From assembly GCA_030673355.1 (NCBI GenBank), contig DAOVJF010000014.1:1-14810 (forward strand): a DNA stretch of 14,810 nucleotides, given 5' to 3'. Shown one piece after another: positions 1-6,581 of this stretch. The translations under genes were made by a program, and so were the position numbers. The DNA is from Planctomycetota bacterium (lineage in GTDB: Bacteria; JAJVIF01; JAPKYR01). The first letter of the stretch is position 1. Each line of letters opens with the position of its first letter. Under the pieces are notes generated by a model, which made no database searches, had not been told where the DNA came from, and saw nothing but the letters and a program-made list of their open reading frames with translations.

Positions 1-4
1 AACC

Positions 5-373
5 ATGGATACGACAATGAAACTTGAAAGTCGACAGCATAAAGGGTTTGTCATCTTTGACCTGGATGGCGATTTCGACAGCCGTACTGCCGCGGACGCA
101 AAGGAAGAAATCAGGGAAATGATCCTTGCTGGTAATAGTAACGTTATAATCAACCTTGAGTCTGTGTCATACATCGATTCAGCGGGGCTGGGCGCACTTG
201 TCAGTGCATTGAAGACCGCGAAGGAAAAGGGCGGAAATGTGTGGCTGGCCGGAATGGCCGAGCAGGTGAAGATGGTGGTGGAACTGACGCGGCTCCATCA
301 TGTGTTCACCGTATTCGATTCTGTCGAGGAAGCCCTGGAGGTACTGGTGGCTGATACACCGGGGGGGCCTTAA
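5..373 (+). CDS. STAS-domain protein, anti-sigma factor antagonist type (first of tandem pair)
   Basis: A 122-residue single STAS domain, close to the SpoIIAA/RsbV length of about 110-120. The diagnostic loop reads YIDSAGLGAL; Ser59 sits at the place of the phosphorylated Ser58 of Bacillus SpoIIAA (known for the family). Such proteins bind an anti-sigma kinase when dephosphorylated and so release a sigma factor, or act in a related partner-switching module; they are cytosolic. The start is uncertain: ATG at 5 has only four bases before it in the window, and a second in-frame ATG at 17 gives a more typical N-terminus. The stop overlaps the next gene's ATG by one base, so the two are translationally coupled. 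No kinase (RsbW-like) or phosphatase (SpoIIE/RsbU-like) gene is visible here; they could lie upstream. Family call is firm, partner unknown. Confidence 0.88.
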   Translation: MDTTMKLESRQHKGFVIFDLDGDFDSRTAADAKEEIREMILAGNSNVIINLESVSYIDSAGLGALVSALKTAKEKGGNVWLAGMAEQVKMVVELTRLHHVFTVFDSVEEALEVLVADTPGGP

Positions 374-714
374 TGAAAGTTTACTGTGAGAATGAGAAGT
401 CCTGTATGGTAGTGACACTGTCCGGCGACCTTACAGTCCCGGAGTGTGAAAGTTTGAAAGAATTAATACTGGATAGTATTGAAAGAGGTGCCAGGCAACT
501 GCTAATTGATTTCGGTTCCGTAAACTACATCGATTCGTCCGGTATCGGTGTTCTCCTTGTATTACTCCAGGCCGCGCGAAAAAGTGGAGGAGATATCCGT
601 CTTAGCGGAACAAAGCCAAATATCAGGGACGTTTTCAGGCAGGTAGGCCTTCACCGTATTTTCAGGCGGTTTGAAAACCGTGAAACCGGCATAGAGAGTT
701 TTACTCCATCCTAG
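373..714 (+). CDS. STAS-domain protein, anti-sigma factor antagonist type (second of tandem pair)
   Basis: A 113-residue single STAS domain. The loop YIDSSGIGVLL places Ser55 at the SpoIIAA phospho-serine position, and the C-terminal segment (DVFRQVGLHRIFRRF) matches the usual last helix and strand of the family. The start ATG overlaps the stop of the preceding STAS gene (TAATG), so both come from one transcript. The two proteins differ strongly outside the core motif, so this is an old duplication and they may answer to different kinases. Two cysteines lie near the N-terminus (Cys5, Cys11); their role is unknown. A weak terminator follows at about 779-803. Family assignment is firm; the regulated sigma factor or process is not visible. 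Confidence 0.88.
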   Translation: MKVYCENEKSCMVVTLSGDLTVPECESLKELILDSIERGARQLLIDFGSVNYIDSSGIGVLLVLLQAARKSGGDIRLSGTKPNIRDVFRQVGLHRIFRRFENRETGIESFTPS

Positions 715-778
715 AATATTGCATCGATTACCAGGAATCCTGTCGCATTAAATACCTGCCATATTTTAATTTGATTTG

Positions 779-803
779 CCTGTTAAGAGCAGGGATTTTT
801 TTT
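779..803 (+). terminator. weak intrinsic terminator after the STAS pair
   Basis: A short stem CCTG/CAGG (779-782 with 790-793, 7-nt loop) is followed by GA and then eight Ts (796-803). An alternative 5-bp stem CCTGC/GCAGG uses the upstream arm near 755. The stem is short, so termination may be leaky. Confidence 0.45.
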
Positions 804-843
804 ACTTCCTTATCCCCACACAATAATCCTGAAAATATTTAAG

Positions 844-861
844 ACCAATTCTACTTGAAAA
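844..861 (+). repeat. solo terminal inverted repeat of the MITE-like family
   Basis: ACCAATTCTACTTGAAAA resembles the ends at 870 and 1921 (consensus roughly ACCAATyCyrTTrAA) and is preceded by the same TAAG as the copy that starts 26 bp downstream. No matching right end was found nearby, so it is probably a leftover or nested end. Confidence 0.45.
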
Positions 862-869
862 TGTATAAG

Positions 870-979
870 ACCAATCCTATTATTTAAATATTGATTCGAG
901 ATCGGGGACACCTCTTTTCGCCCGTCGAAAAGCAGGTGTCCCCCTAAATTCCAATCAATTTTTGTTTAACAGGATTGAT
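870..979. repeat. MITE-like element, copy A (hairpin-only form)
   Basis: The left end ACCAATCCTATTA and the right end, read on the opposite strand as ATCAATCCTGTTA, form imperfect terminal inverted repeats. The body carries a perfectly preserved hairpin (904-943). Bases 900-948 are identical to 10821-10869, 49 bp without a mismatch, and the right end TTAACAGGATTG recurs at 10896-10907. ATAA flanks both sides (866-869 off by one base, 980-983) and might be a target duplication. No coding capacity, so mobilisation would need an enzyme from elsewhere. Confidence 0.65.
904..943. repeat. long GGGGACA hairpin, copy 1
   Basis: GGGGACACCT (904-913) pairs with AGGTGTCCCC (934-943), and CTTTTCG (914-920) pairs with CGAAAAG (926-932). 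This gives a 17-bp stem with one bulged C (933) and the loop CCCGT. GGGGACA-ended palindromes are typical of REP-like sequences moved by Y1 (RAYT/TnpA-REP) transposases; that link is inference, since no such transposase lies in the window. Confidence 0.8.
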
Positions 980-987
980 ATAAATCA

Positions 988-1063
988 CGGGGACATGCCA
1001 TTTTTCTCCAGCGATAAACCTGATTTTACCATTGCATATCAAGGGAAAAATGCCTTGTCCCCG
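988..1063. repeat. second GGGGACA hairpin next to copy A
   Basis: The arm 988-1008 pairs with 1043-1063: 21 positions with two mismatches and one wobble, around a loop of about 34 nt. Its ends are also CGGGGACA/TGTCCCCG, but the rest differs from the 904-943 hairpin, so it is a second member of a broader REP-like class. Confidence 0.7.
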
Positions 1064-1110
1064 AAGCATTGCCGCCAAGAACACTCATATTAATTGTAGG
1101 TACTAAAGTG

Positions 1111-1132
1111 AAAAAAGCCGCTTATTGCGGCT
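1111..1132 (-). terminator. intrinsic terminator of the winged-helix gene
   Basis: Read on the minus strand, AGCCGC, a 5-nt loop (AATAA) and GCGGCT form a 6-bp GC-rich stem that runs straight into a run of Ts. It lies 37 bp past the stop codon of the minus-strand gene ending at 1170. Confidence 0.85.
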
Positions 1133-1169
1133 CTGGATCCAGAATTAAATTGAAATTCGAAGTTCAAGT

Positions 1170-1592
1170 TTAATTTTTTAAGGAGTAAATCCCGCGAGCT
1201 TGTTTTTTGATCTCGGGTGTGGTTCTAAGGACTGCAAGGATGGTACCCGATGGGTATTTACCGCCGAATTTCGTGTTCTTCTTACGTATTTCCTTGACGA
1301 GATCGGCGAGTGAGAATTTCCCTTTAAGTTTTTTTGCGGCATTAAGGATTATGTCACGGTTCTTGGATTTACGCCTGACAGGCATAGCCTTACGGCCCCT
1401 CTTTGCACCGACCTTCATAGTCGGCCTTTTTGTTGCGAAAGGCCCGCGACGTCTCTGGCCCGGCTCGGTGTGGAATTGATCCAGCGATGCGAGAAGCTGT
1501 TTTTTATATTGCAGCTCCTGTTCGGTAATCTTAATTTCACGTATCAATTCTTTTGCGAGGTCCTTTGCTTTCTTCTTTGTGTTCTTAAGCAT
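1170..1592 (-). CDS. small basic protein, coiled-coil N-terminus and predicted winged-helix C-terminus
   Basis: A 140-residue, very Lys/Arg-rich protein. Residues 1-40 are amphipathic and heptad-like (coiled coil); about 45-78 is a basic, disordered linker with RRRG and KRGRK clusters; about 79-140 (from SKNRDIIL to the end) reads as helix-helix-turn-helix followed by a strand hairpin ending GIYSLKN, as in winged-helix domains of the HARE-HTH kind. It may bind nucleic acid, perhaps as a nucleoid-associated or regulatory factor; no partner is visible. The start at 1592 is chosen because GGAG lies 8 nt upstream (1601-1604 on this strand) and a promoter (1656-1685) sits inside any longer reading. 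It is a single-gene transcript with its own terminator at 1111-1132. The family is not recognised with certainty. Confidence 0.65.
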   Translation of the reverse strand: MLKNTKKKAKDLAKELIREIKITEQELQYKKQLLASLDQFHTEPGQRRRGPFATKRPTMKVGAKRGRKAMPVRRKSKNRDIILNAAKKLKGKFSLADLVKEIRKKNTKFGGKYPSGTILAVLRTTPEIKKQARGIYSLKN

Positions 1593-1655
1593 ATCTTTCA
1601 CTCCGGCACATTTGTATTTCCACATAATCAGTGGATTTTTGTAGGATGCTTGAAT

Positions 1656-1685
1656 AGTGTAATGTAAAGCAAATGTTAATGTCAA
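1656..1685 (-). promoter_or_regulatory. sigma-70-type promoter for the winged-helix gene
   Basis: On the minus strand a perfect -35 TTGACA (1685-1680) is followed after 18 nt by TACACT (1661-1656). Transcription would begin near 1649, giving a leader of about 57 nt before the ATG at 1592. Confidence 0.6.
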
Positions 1686-1920
1686 ATTTAATCATATAAA
1701 ATTTCTACTGTAATATTTAATTTATTCCTGGATTGACAGGGTTAAATATTAGTTGCTTGTATATATGTGTTCAACACATGAATAGAATTTGTATTAAAAT
1801 CAAGAACCGTTTGATTGAATAACTGAGAACTTACCATTTCAAAAATCACTGGCCATAAAGCTTGGCTCATAATTCATATTATACAATTCTTTCGATATCT
1901 ATTACCGCATAACATTTTAG

Positions 1921-2109
1921 ACCAATTCCGTTGAATAATTATTGATCAGATCCTGCATTTCAATCTCATAACGACACTAAACGCGTGGCGTCGACACGCT
2001 GAGTGAGACAGTTACACTCGCGCGCCTGGAAAATCTCCGGGTCGAACGTGCTTGTCGACGTACATCAATACAGGATATATCCAATCAAAATTTATTTAAC
2101 GGAATTGGT
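1921..2109. repeat. MITE-like element, copy B (structured-module form)
   Basis: A 189-bp element bounded by 18-bp terminal inverted repeats (1921-1938 and 2092-2109) that match at 17 of 18 positions. Its interior carries an 87-bp module (1979-2065) that is about 85% identical to 10725-10810. It has no coding capacity for a transposase. The flanks show no clear target-site duplication. Confidence 0.75.
1979..2065. repeat. structured repeat module, copy 1
   Basis: Stem 1988-1999 with 2050-2061 pairs at 11 of 12 positions, and GAGTG (2001-2005) pairs with CACTC (2015-2019). The copy at 10725-10810 keeps both stems despite base changes. One frame also reads like the C-terminal end of a protein (LSETVTLARLENLRVE), so it could instead be a gene fossil. 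Confidence 0.6.
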
Positions 2110-2279
2110 TTTGGTAGTTAAAATTATAATTCTTTGATATTGCTGCAATGTCAAATCTTAGCAATTCCTTCAGAAGCCAGGGTTGAATATATTTTTAAGA
2201 ACTCCTTAACCCAAACCAAAAAATTTTGGTTCCAGAGTGGTTGCTTACCTTTAAAAATGCTAAATTTCATTCGGTCGTT

Positions 2280-3188
2280 ATGAATGCTAATTCAAAACCT
2301 GTAACAAAGATGGGTTTATGTGTGCATCCCATAAGCGAGCTGGCACGGGAAGCGGTAATACGTCTGAAATCCCTGGCGTCCGATCGTGCCATCGAAATTA
2401 TCGAGCTTGGGACAGAGAGTCATGGACCTTTGGACTTTTCATGCGAGATTGTGGCATCAATCGGCGGCGACGGGACACTGCTTAACGCTGTCCGGAATGC
2501 TTATCCCAGTGATATCCCGGTTTGGGGAATAAATGTCGGCGATCTCGGATACCTTACGATCTCCAGTGTTGAGGAAATGGGGAGAAGCCTTGATCTTCTT
2601 TCGAAAGGCGAATACTGGATTGAAAACCGCACCATGATAGAGGCGACAGTCACTGGCGAAGACGGGCGGGATATTCGCCTTACGGCTTTTAACGATATCG
2701 TGGTTCACCGTCATGTTCCCAAGGGGGGTATGATCGTACTCGATGTTGAGCTGGATGGACGGTTTCTCGGGTCGTATGAGGCTGATGGCCTGATATTTTC
2801 AACTCCGACCGGATCGACAGGTTACAACCTTTCCGCGGGAGGTTCGATTCTCAGCCCGAATTTACCTGCATTTATAATTACCCCGATCTGCGCCCATTCG
2901 TTCAGCGCGAGAAGCCTGGTTGTTGATGATTCGAGTGTTCTCCTGGTCAAACCGAAAATCAAGGCGCTGGGCGACGTTGTACTTATTACTTCCGACGGCC
3001 AGGAAATCGCGCAACTGGATAAATGCAGTCTCCGCGGGGGAACCGATGATCCAGTGGGTTGCGAAGTTGAAATCCGCAGGGCGGTTCGAAGGGTCGGGCT
3101 TGTAAGGTTCAACGAAGTGTTCTTTTTCGATGTCATGCGCGATAAACTTGGATGGGCTGATGGTCATCCGAAACACAGGAACAGGTAA
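2280..3188 (+). CDS. nadK: NAD kinase (ATP/polyphosphate-dependent)
   Basis: Phosphorylates NAD+ at the 2'-hydroxyl to give NADP+; cytosolic. At 302 residues it has the usual length. Signature motifs in order: GGDGTLL at residues 62-68, whose Asp is the catalytic residue; NDIVVHR, the dinucleotide-binding ND motif; DGLIFSTPTGSTGYNLSAGG; and the TPICAHSFSARSLVV segment of the C-terminal domain (family TPICPH...). The start is uncertain: ATG at 2280 is chosen because family members begin a few residues before the first strand (MGLCVHP). ATG at 2310 would also work, and no good Shine-Dalgarno sequence precedes either. A longer TTG-initiated reading from 2226 is possible but gives an atypical extension. 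recN starts 27 bp downstream, a neighbourhood seen in many bacteria, so the two probably form an operon. Confidence 0.95.
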   Translation: MNANSKPVTKMGLCVHPISELAREAVIRLKSLASDRAIEIIELGTESHGPLDFSCEIVASIGGDGTLLNAVRNAYPSDIPVWGINVGDLGYLTISSVEEMGRSLDLLSKGEYWIENRTMIEATVTGEDGRDIRLTAFNDIVVHRHVPKGGMIVLDVELDGRFLGSYEADGLIFSTPTGSTGYNLSAGGSILSPNLPAFIITPICAHSFSARSLVVDDSSVLLVKPKIKALGDVVLITSDGQEIAQLDKCSLRGGTDDPVGCEVEIRRAVRRVGLVRFNEVFFFDVMRDKLGWADGHPKHRNR

Positions 3189-3215
3189 TTCACCAGGCTT
3201 AACAACAGGTCTCAA

Positions 3216-4904
3216 ATGCTGAAGGAGCTTTTTATACGGGACTTCAAACTGCTGAGAGATGTCTCAATGACATTTCAGGGCGGGCTGACAGCGATCACAG
3301 GCGAAACCGGCGCGGGAAAAACGCAGTGCCTCGAAGCTCTGAGGGCGGTTCTTGGTGGCCGGGTTGGGGATGATGCGATTTCCAAAGGTTTTGCGAAATC
3401 GGAAATTACGGCAACGTTCGATATGCGTGATCGTCCGGATGTGCTGGATGTTCTGAAGGCAGACGGCTGGCTTGATGCTGATGAAAACGAATTGATTCTC
3501 GAACGGAGAATCGAGCGGGATGGTAGAAGCCGGGGACGGTTGAACGGTAGACGAGTACCGATCGGGGCATTGCAGGCGGTCGGGGACAGGCTGGTCGATC
3601 TCCTTGGACAGAATGCCCGGGCCGATCTTCTCACGCGTCCCCCGCTTGAAATCCTCGATTCACTTGGCGATGGTAAGCACCGCAGGCTGGTCATTTCAGT
3701 CAGGGACATTTACACAAATTGGCGGGAATCAGTACTTGCGTATGAAACCGAGGCAGCAGAGATAGAAACGGCGAGGGAACGTAAAGACCTTGTCGAGTAC
3801 CAGCACGCTGAACTGGAAAACGCTAATCTTAGAAACGGTGAGGAAAAAAGGCTTACCAGGGAAGCGGAACTTCTTGAAAGTGCGAAGGATCGGATCGAGG
3901 ATGCTTTAAAAGCGACGACACTGTTGACCGGTGATGTTGATGACGATCGATGTGTCAGGGATGTACTCCAGGAAGTCCTTGGTGCGGTAGAAAGGCTTGC
4001 ATCGACCGATGAAACGATCAGGGATGATTCATTGAGGCTCAATGAAACAGTTCTTTTTATAGATGAGCTCAGTAATATATTACGAAAGTACGCTGACGGA
4101 ATTATTGACGATCCGGAACAGAGAGCGGTCGTTGAAAACCGTCTCTCGATCATTCATCAGCTCAAACGGAAATATAAAACCAGCGAAAGCGGCCTGATAG
4201 AACTGTGCAATAAATTATCCGCGGAGCTTGAGAGGGTTAGTTTCGCGTCGGACAGGTTGAAAGCGCTTGCATCCGAACGTGACGAGATTTGTGCAAAATA
4301 CCTGAAAGAAGCGAGTTCACTTTCAAAATCAAGAACGAAACTGGCCAGGCAAATTTCCAGGGAAGTGATTAACCACCTTGCCGATCTCGATCTTCCCGAT
4401 GCGATATTTAATGTGGTGCTTGAATCTAATCCTGATGATGAAAGCGGCTGGCGGGCTAATGGTATCGACCGGGCGGAGCTCCTGATCGCAACGAATCCGG
4501 CGCAGGTTCCCGCGCCATTAAAGAAAGTAGTGTCGGGCGGGGAGCTGTCAAGGCTCCTGATAGCCCTGAAAACCGTACTCGCCAAACGCGACAGGGTGCC
4601 GGTCCTGGTTTTCGATGAGGCGGAAGCGGGTATTGGTGGAGAGACCGCGTATAAAGTTGTGGAAAAGCTCATTGAGTTAAGTGGGAGCCACCAGCTGATC
4701 CTGGTCAGCCACCTGTCCCAGATAGCATCCAAGGCCGACAGTCACTGGGTAATCGAGAAAACGTCGACTAAAAATAGTACGTATGCAGAAGCAAGGGATA
4801 TATTGGGTGAGGACCGGGTGGAGGAGATTTCCCGTATGCTGGGAGCCCGTGGCGACAAGGCGGCGCTTGATAAACTGGCGAGGAGTTTTCTAAATGACGT
4901 TTAA
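3216..4904 (+). CDS. recN: DNA repair protein RecN (SMC-like ATPase)
   Basis: A 562-residue SMC-family ATPase that acts at DNA double-strand breaks in recombinational repair. The N-terminal head has Walker A GETGAGKT (residues 29-36); the middle, roughly 155-385, is a long charged coiled-coil region; the C-terminal head has the ABC signature SGGELSR (440-446), Walker B VLVFDEAEAG with Asp467-Glu468, and the His-switch region LILVSHLSQIA. The length matches the family (about 550). The Walker B tail reads AEAGIGG where many RecN proteins have VDTGISG; this is conservative and not a defect. It starts 27 bp after nadK and is probably cotranscribed. No SOS box could be recognised upstream. No terminator is evident after the stop. 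Confidence 0.96.
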   Translation: MLKELFIRDFKLLRDVSMTFQGGLTAITGETGAGKTQCLEALRAVLGGRVGDDAISKGFAKSEITATFDMRDRPDVLDVLKADGWLDADENELILERRIERDGRSRGRLNGRRVPIGALQAVGDRLVDLLGQNARADLLTRPPLEILDSLGDGKHRRLVISVRDIYTNWRESVLAYETEAAEIETARERKDLVEYQHAELENANLRNGEEKRLTREAELLESAKDRIEDALKATTLLTGDVDDDRCVRDVLQEVLGAVERLASTDETIRDDSLRLNETVLFIDELSNILRKYADGIIDDPEQRAVVENRLSIIHQLKRKYKTSESGLIELCNKLSAELERVSFASDRLKALASERDEICAKYLKEASSLSKSRTKLARQISREVINHLADLDLPDAIFNVVLESNPDDESGWRANGIDRAELLIATNPAQVPAPLKKVVSGGELSRLLIALKTVLAKRDRVPVLVFDEAEAGIGGETAYKVVEKLIELSGSHQLILVSHLSQIASKADSHWVIEKTSTKNSTYAEARDILGEDRVEEISRMLGARGDKAALDKLARSFLNDV

Positions 4905-5001
4905 GGCGGCTAACTGGCATGAAATCTTTACTCAGGCCTATTTTTGTAATATTATAGAATAACAATTTTCATTATTATAAAAACAATGTAGAATCTGCCA
5001 C

Positions 5002-5610
5002 ATGGGAATATTGTTTACAATCATTTTCGTTATCCTCGCTCTTTTATCGACATGGATGACCGCGACTGGGATTTTCCTGCTTATGAGCAAGCATGAGAAG
5101 GAGGAGGAGATGACCAACCTGTACGAGCAGGTTTACGGGTCGGTCAAGTCGGGCGACATGCCGCGTGCGATCCTTCTCCTTGAGGGTGAACCCGGCCCGA
5201 TGGCGAGACTCCTGTCGAGTATTCTGACTGAAGCCACAAAATTCACTCCGAAGCTCAGGGTGGCGTACAAGGTCACCCTGGAAAGCATGAAACGCAGAAA
5301 TCAGATAAACACGAACCCCCTGCGAATTATTAAAATGGCTGCACCTGTGTTTGGAGTTCTCGGATTCCTGAATCCGATAGTTGCTGGGTTTACAAAGGAA
5401 CCGTCGGCCTGGTTACTCGCGCTAATGCTTTTCGTGCTGGGCGTGGCGATCGGGCTCATATCGGTGCTGATCCTGAATCTTGCGGAACGTCGCCGCAACC
5501 ATGTAATGGTTCTGGTCGGCGACCAGGGCCGCAAACTTCTTGTGTACCTTCTTGGATCCGACAGTCCGCTTGCTTCCATGCGGGGAGATGTATTCCCCGA
5601 AGTACAGTAA
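5002..5610 (+). CDS. three-helix membrane protein resembling TolQ/ExbB/MotA
   Basis: A 202-residue inner-membrane protein. One hydrophobic helix at about 3-28, a cytosolic loop of about 80 residues containing GDMPRAILLLEGEPGPMARLL, then two helices at about 109-127 and 136-160 and a basic tail. This order, the loop pattern (a GD...A element followed by small residues) and the segment APVFGVLGFLNPIVAGF, like the APLLGLLGTV motif of ExbB/TolQ, suggest a distant member of the proton-channel family. The match is weak; no TolR/ExbD partner lies next to it. The next gene is a secreted protein 212 bp downstream, so an operon is not assured. No clear Shine-Dalgarno sequence before the ATG. It could be an unrelated three-helix protein. 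Confidence 0.55.
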   Translation: MGILFTIIFVILALLSTWMTATGIFLLMSKHEKEEEMTNLYEQVYGSVKSGDMPRAILLLEGEPGPMARLLSSILTEATKFTPKLRVAYKVTLESMKRRNQINTNPLRIIKMAAPVFGVLGFLNPIVAGFTKEPSAWLLALMLFVLGVAIGLISVLILNLAERRRNHVMVLVGDQGRKLLVYLLGSDSPLASMRGDVFPEVQ

Positions 5611-5675
5611 GCGGGATAATACCGGGCAATATAACTTCCCTGATAAATCTGCTCAATCCGATTATTTCAGGCAAA

Positions 5676-5694
5676 AGTGATGCGTTACATCACT
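5676..5694. promoter_or_regulatory. inverted repeat upstream of the secreted-protein gene
   Basis: AGTGATG and CATCACT form a perfect 7-bp inverted repeat around CGTTA, about 130 bp before the next start codon. The spacing does not fit the CRP or FNR consensus. It could be an operator for another dimeric regulator; this is speculative. Confidence 0.3.
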
Positions 5695-5822
5695 CGAAAC
5701 ATATATTTTCACTTTATCCTTCATTGTTATAGCAACCTTATTGAAGGGTTAAGGATCAAATTCTCAGGGTTGATGATGAACAAGCCGCAATGAATGGTAG
5801 AATATAATATTGAGGAATAATT

Positions 5823-6551
5823 ATGGGACCAAAAAATATAAACAAGGACATACCAATTTTTCTCGGGATTCTTGCCCTGATAGTTTTCGGGCATGCCTGT
5901 TTCAATTACAATCCAGCATTGGCCAGGGGTCTGCCCCAGCTTCTATTGCAGGGGAATGGCGGCGGTTACGCCAGCGAACCTGTCAATGAACGCGCGACCG
6001 ACCTCGAATACAACGCCCGGCGTATGCTTTACCAGCTTGGGTCCGCGGAAGCCGGATATTCGGAGTACTATGACAGGGGGACTTACGCGTGGATCCAGAA
6101 TCTCGTCATGGACGGGTACCTGCAGCCGAACGATAGCGGGGCGACTCTTGTTAACAGCTACAGCATGACTTTTTATCTTTCGGACGGCCACCTTGGGTTC
6201 ACAATTGTAGCTGAATCAAACGATTTCGATCTCAGATCGTTCCTGATCGATGAGAACCAGCTTGTGGTTCCAATCACCCCTGTTGTGATGGAGGATCCTG
6301 ATGAAAGCTGGACTTTCATCCGTGAATTAGAGTCCACGCTATATTACGACTATGGTGGTTATGATTACCTGAATTCACTTATGCTGCTTAACTACGACCC
6401 ACCGCTCGGACTCAGACTGAATCGTGAGAACACCGGGTACGTGCTTTTTGAATTCGCGGAAGCGGATGAGGTACTGGTACCCAATGATGAACTTTTTTAT
6501 ATTTCCAACCTGACTTCGTACATGCTGGGCGATACACGTCCAGGTTACTAG
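5823..6551 (+). CDS. secreted or anchored protein with a pilin-like globular domain
   Basis: A 242-residue protein with an N-terminal signal peptide or anchor (hydrophobic run about 11-26, then NPALARG as a possible signal-peptidase site) and a mature part rich in Tyr, Asp and Asn. Residues about 58-130 (YNARRMLYQLGSAEAGY, GTYAWIQNLVMDGYL, LGFTIVAE) follow the pattern of the soluble domain of type IV pilin-like or pseudopilin proteins: a helix with Ala/Tyr spacing, a GTY...L...GYL turn, then strands ending in a TA/VAE motif. There is no prepilin cleavage motif (G followed by F/M and E), so it would be exported by Sec rather than assembled as a pilin. A GAGGA Shine-Dalgarno sequence lies 6 nt before the ATG. 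Function unknown; envelope location is likely. Confidence 0.6.
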   Translation: MGPKNINKDIPIFLGILALIVFGHACFNYNPALARGLPQLLLQGNGGGYASEPVNERATDLEYNARRMLYQLGSAEAGYSEYYDRGTYAWIQNLVMDGYLQPNDSGATLVNSYSMTFYLSDGHLGFTIVAESNDFDLRSFLIDENQLVVPITPVVMEDPDESWTFIRELESTLYYDYGGYDYLNSLMLLNYDPPLGLRLNRENTGYVLFEFAEADEVLVPNDELFYISNLTSYMLGDTRPGY

Positions 6552-6581
6552 AAAATCTGTTAATGGTTAAGCCTCAAAATC

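Larger units (their letters stand above)
715..1110. other. gene-free spacer filled with palindromic repeats
   Basis: I see no credible coding region here. The stretch holds the STAS terminator, a solo inverted-repeat end (844-861), a MITE-like element (870-979) and a second GGGGACA hairpin (988-1063), which are listed separately. Confidence 0.7.
1593..2279. other. gene-free AT-rich spacer
   Basis: No convincing gene lies here. It contains the minus-strand promoter at 1656-1685, a perfect 15-bp palindrome at 1765-1779 (ATGTGTTCAACACAT, possibly an operator) and the MITE-like copy B at 1921-2109. The last 170 bases presumably carry the nadK promoter, but I cannot pick a convincing -35/-10 pair. 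Confidence 0.6.

Noticed and set aside
715..1110. CRISPR array
   Set aside because: The repeats are palindromic, differ in length and are not regularly spaced; there is no cas gene in the window.
1593..1685. 31-residue extension of the minus-strand winged-helix gene
   Set aside because: The promoter TTGACA...TACACT lies within it, and the ATG at 1592 has a good ribosome site.
2226..2279. TTG-initiated N-terminal extension of NAD kinase
   Set aside because: It adds residues not seen in the family and has no Shine-Dalgarno sequence; ATG 2280 or 2310 fits better, although neither has a strong site.
5676..5694. CRP/FNR binding site
   Set aside because: The half-sites are spaced differently from the CRP and FNR consensus, so only an unassigned inverted repeat is reported.
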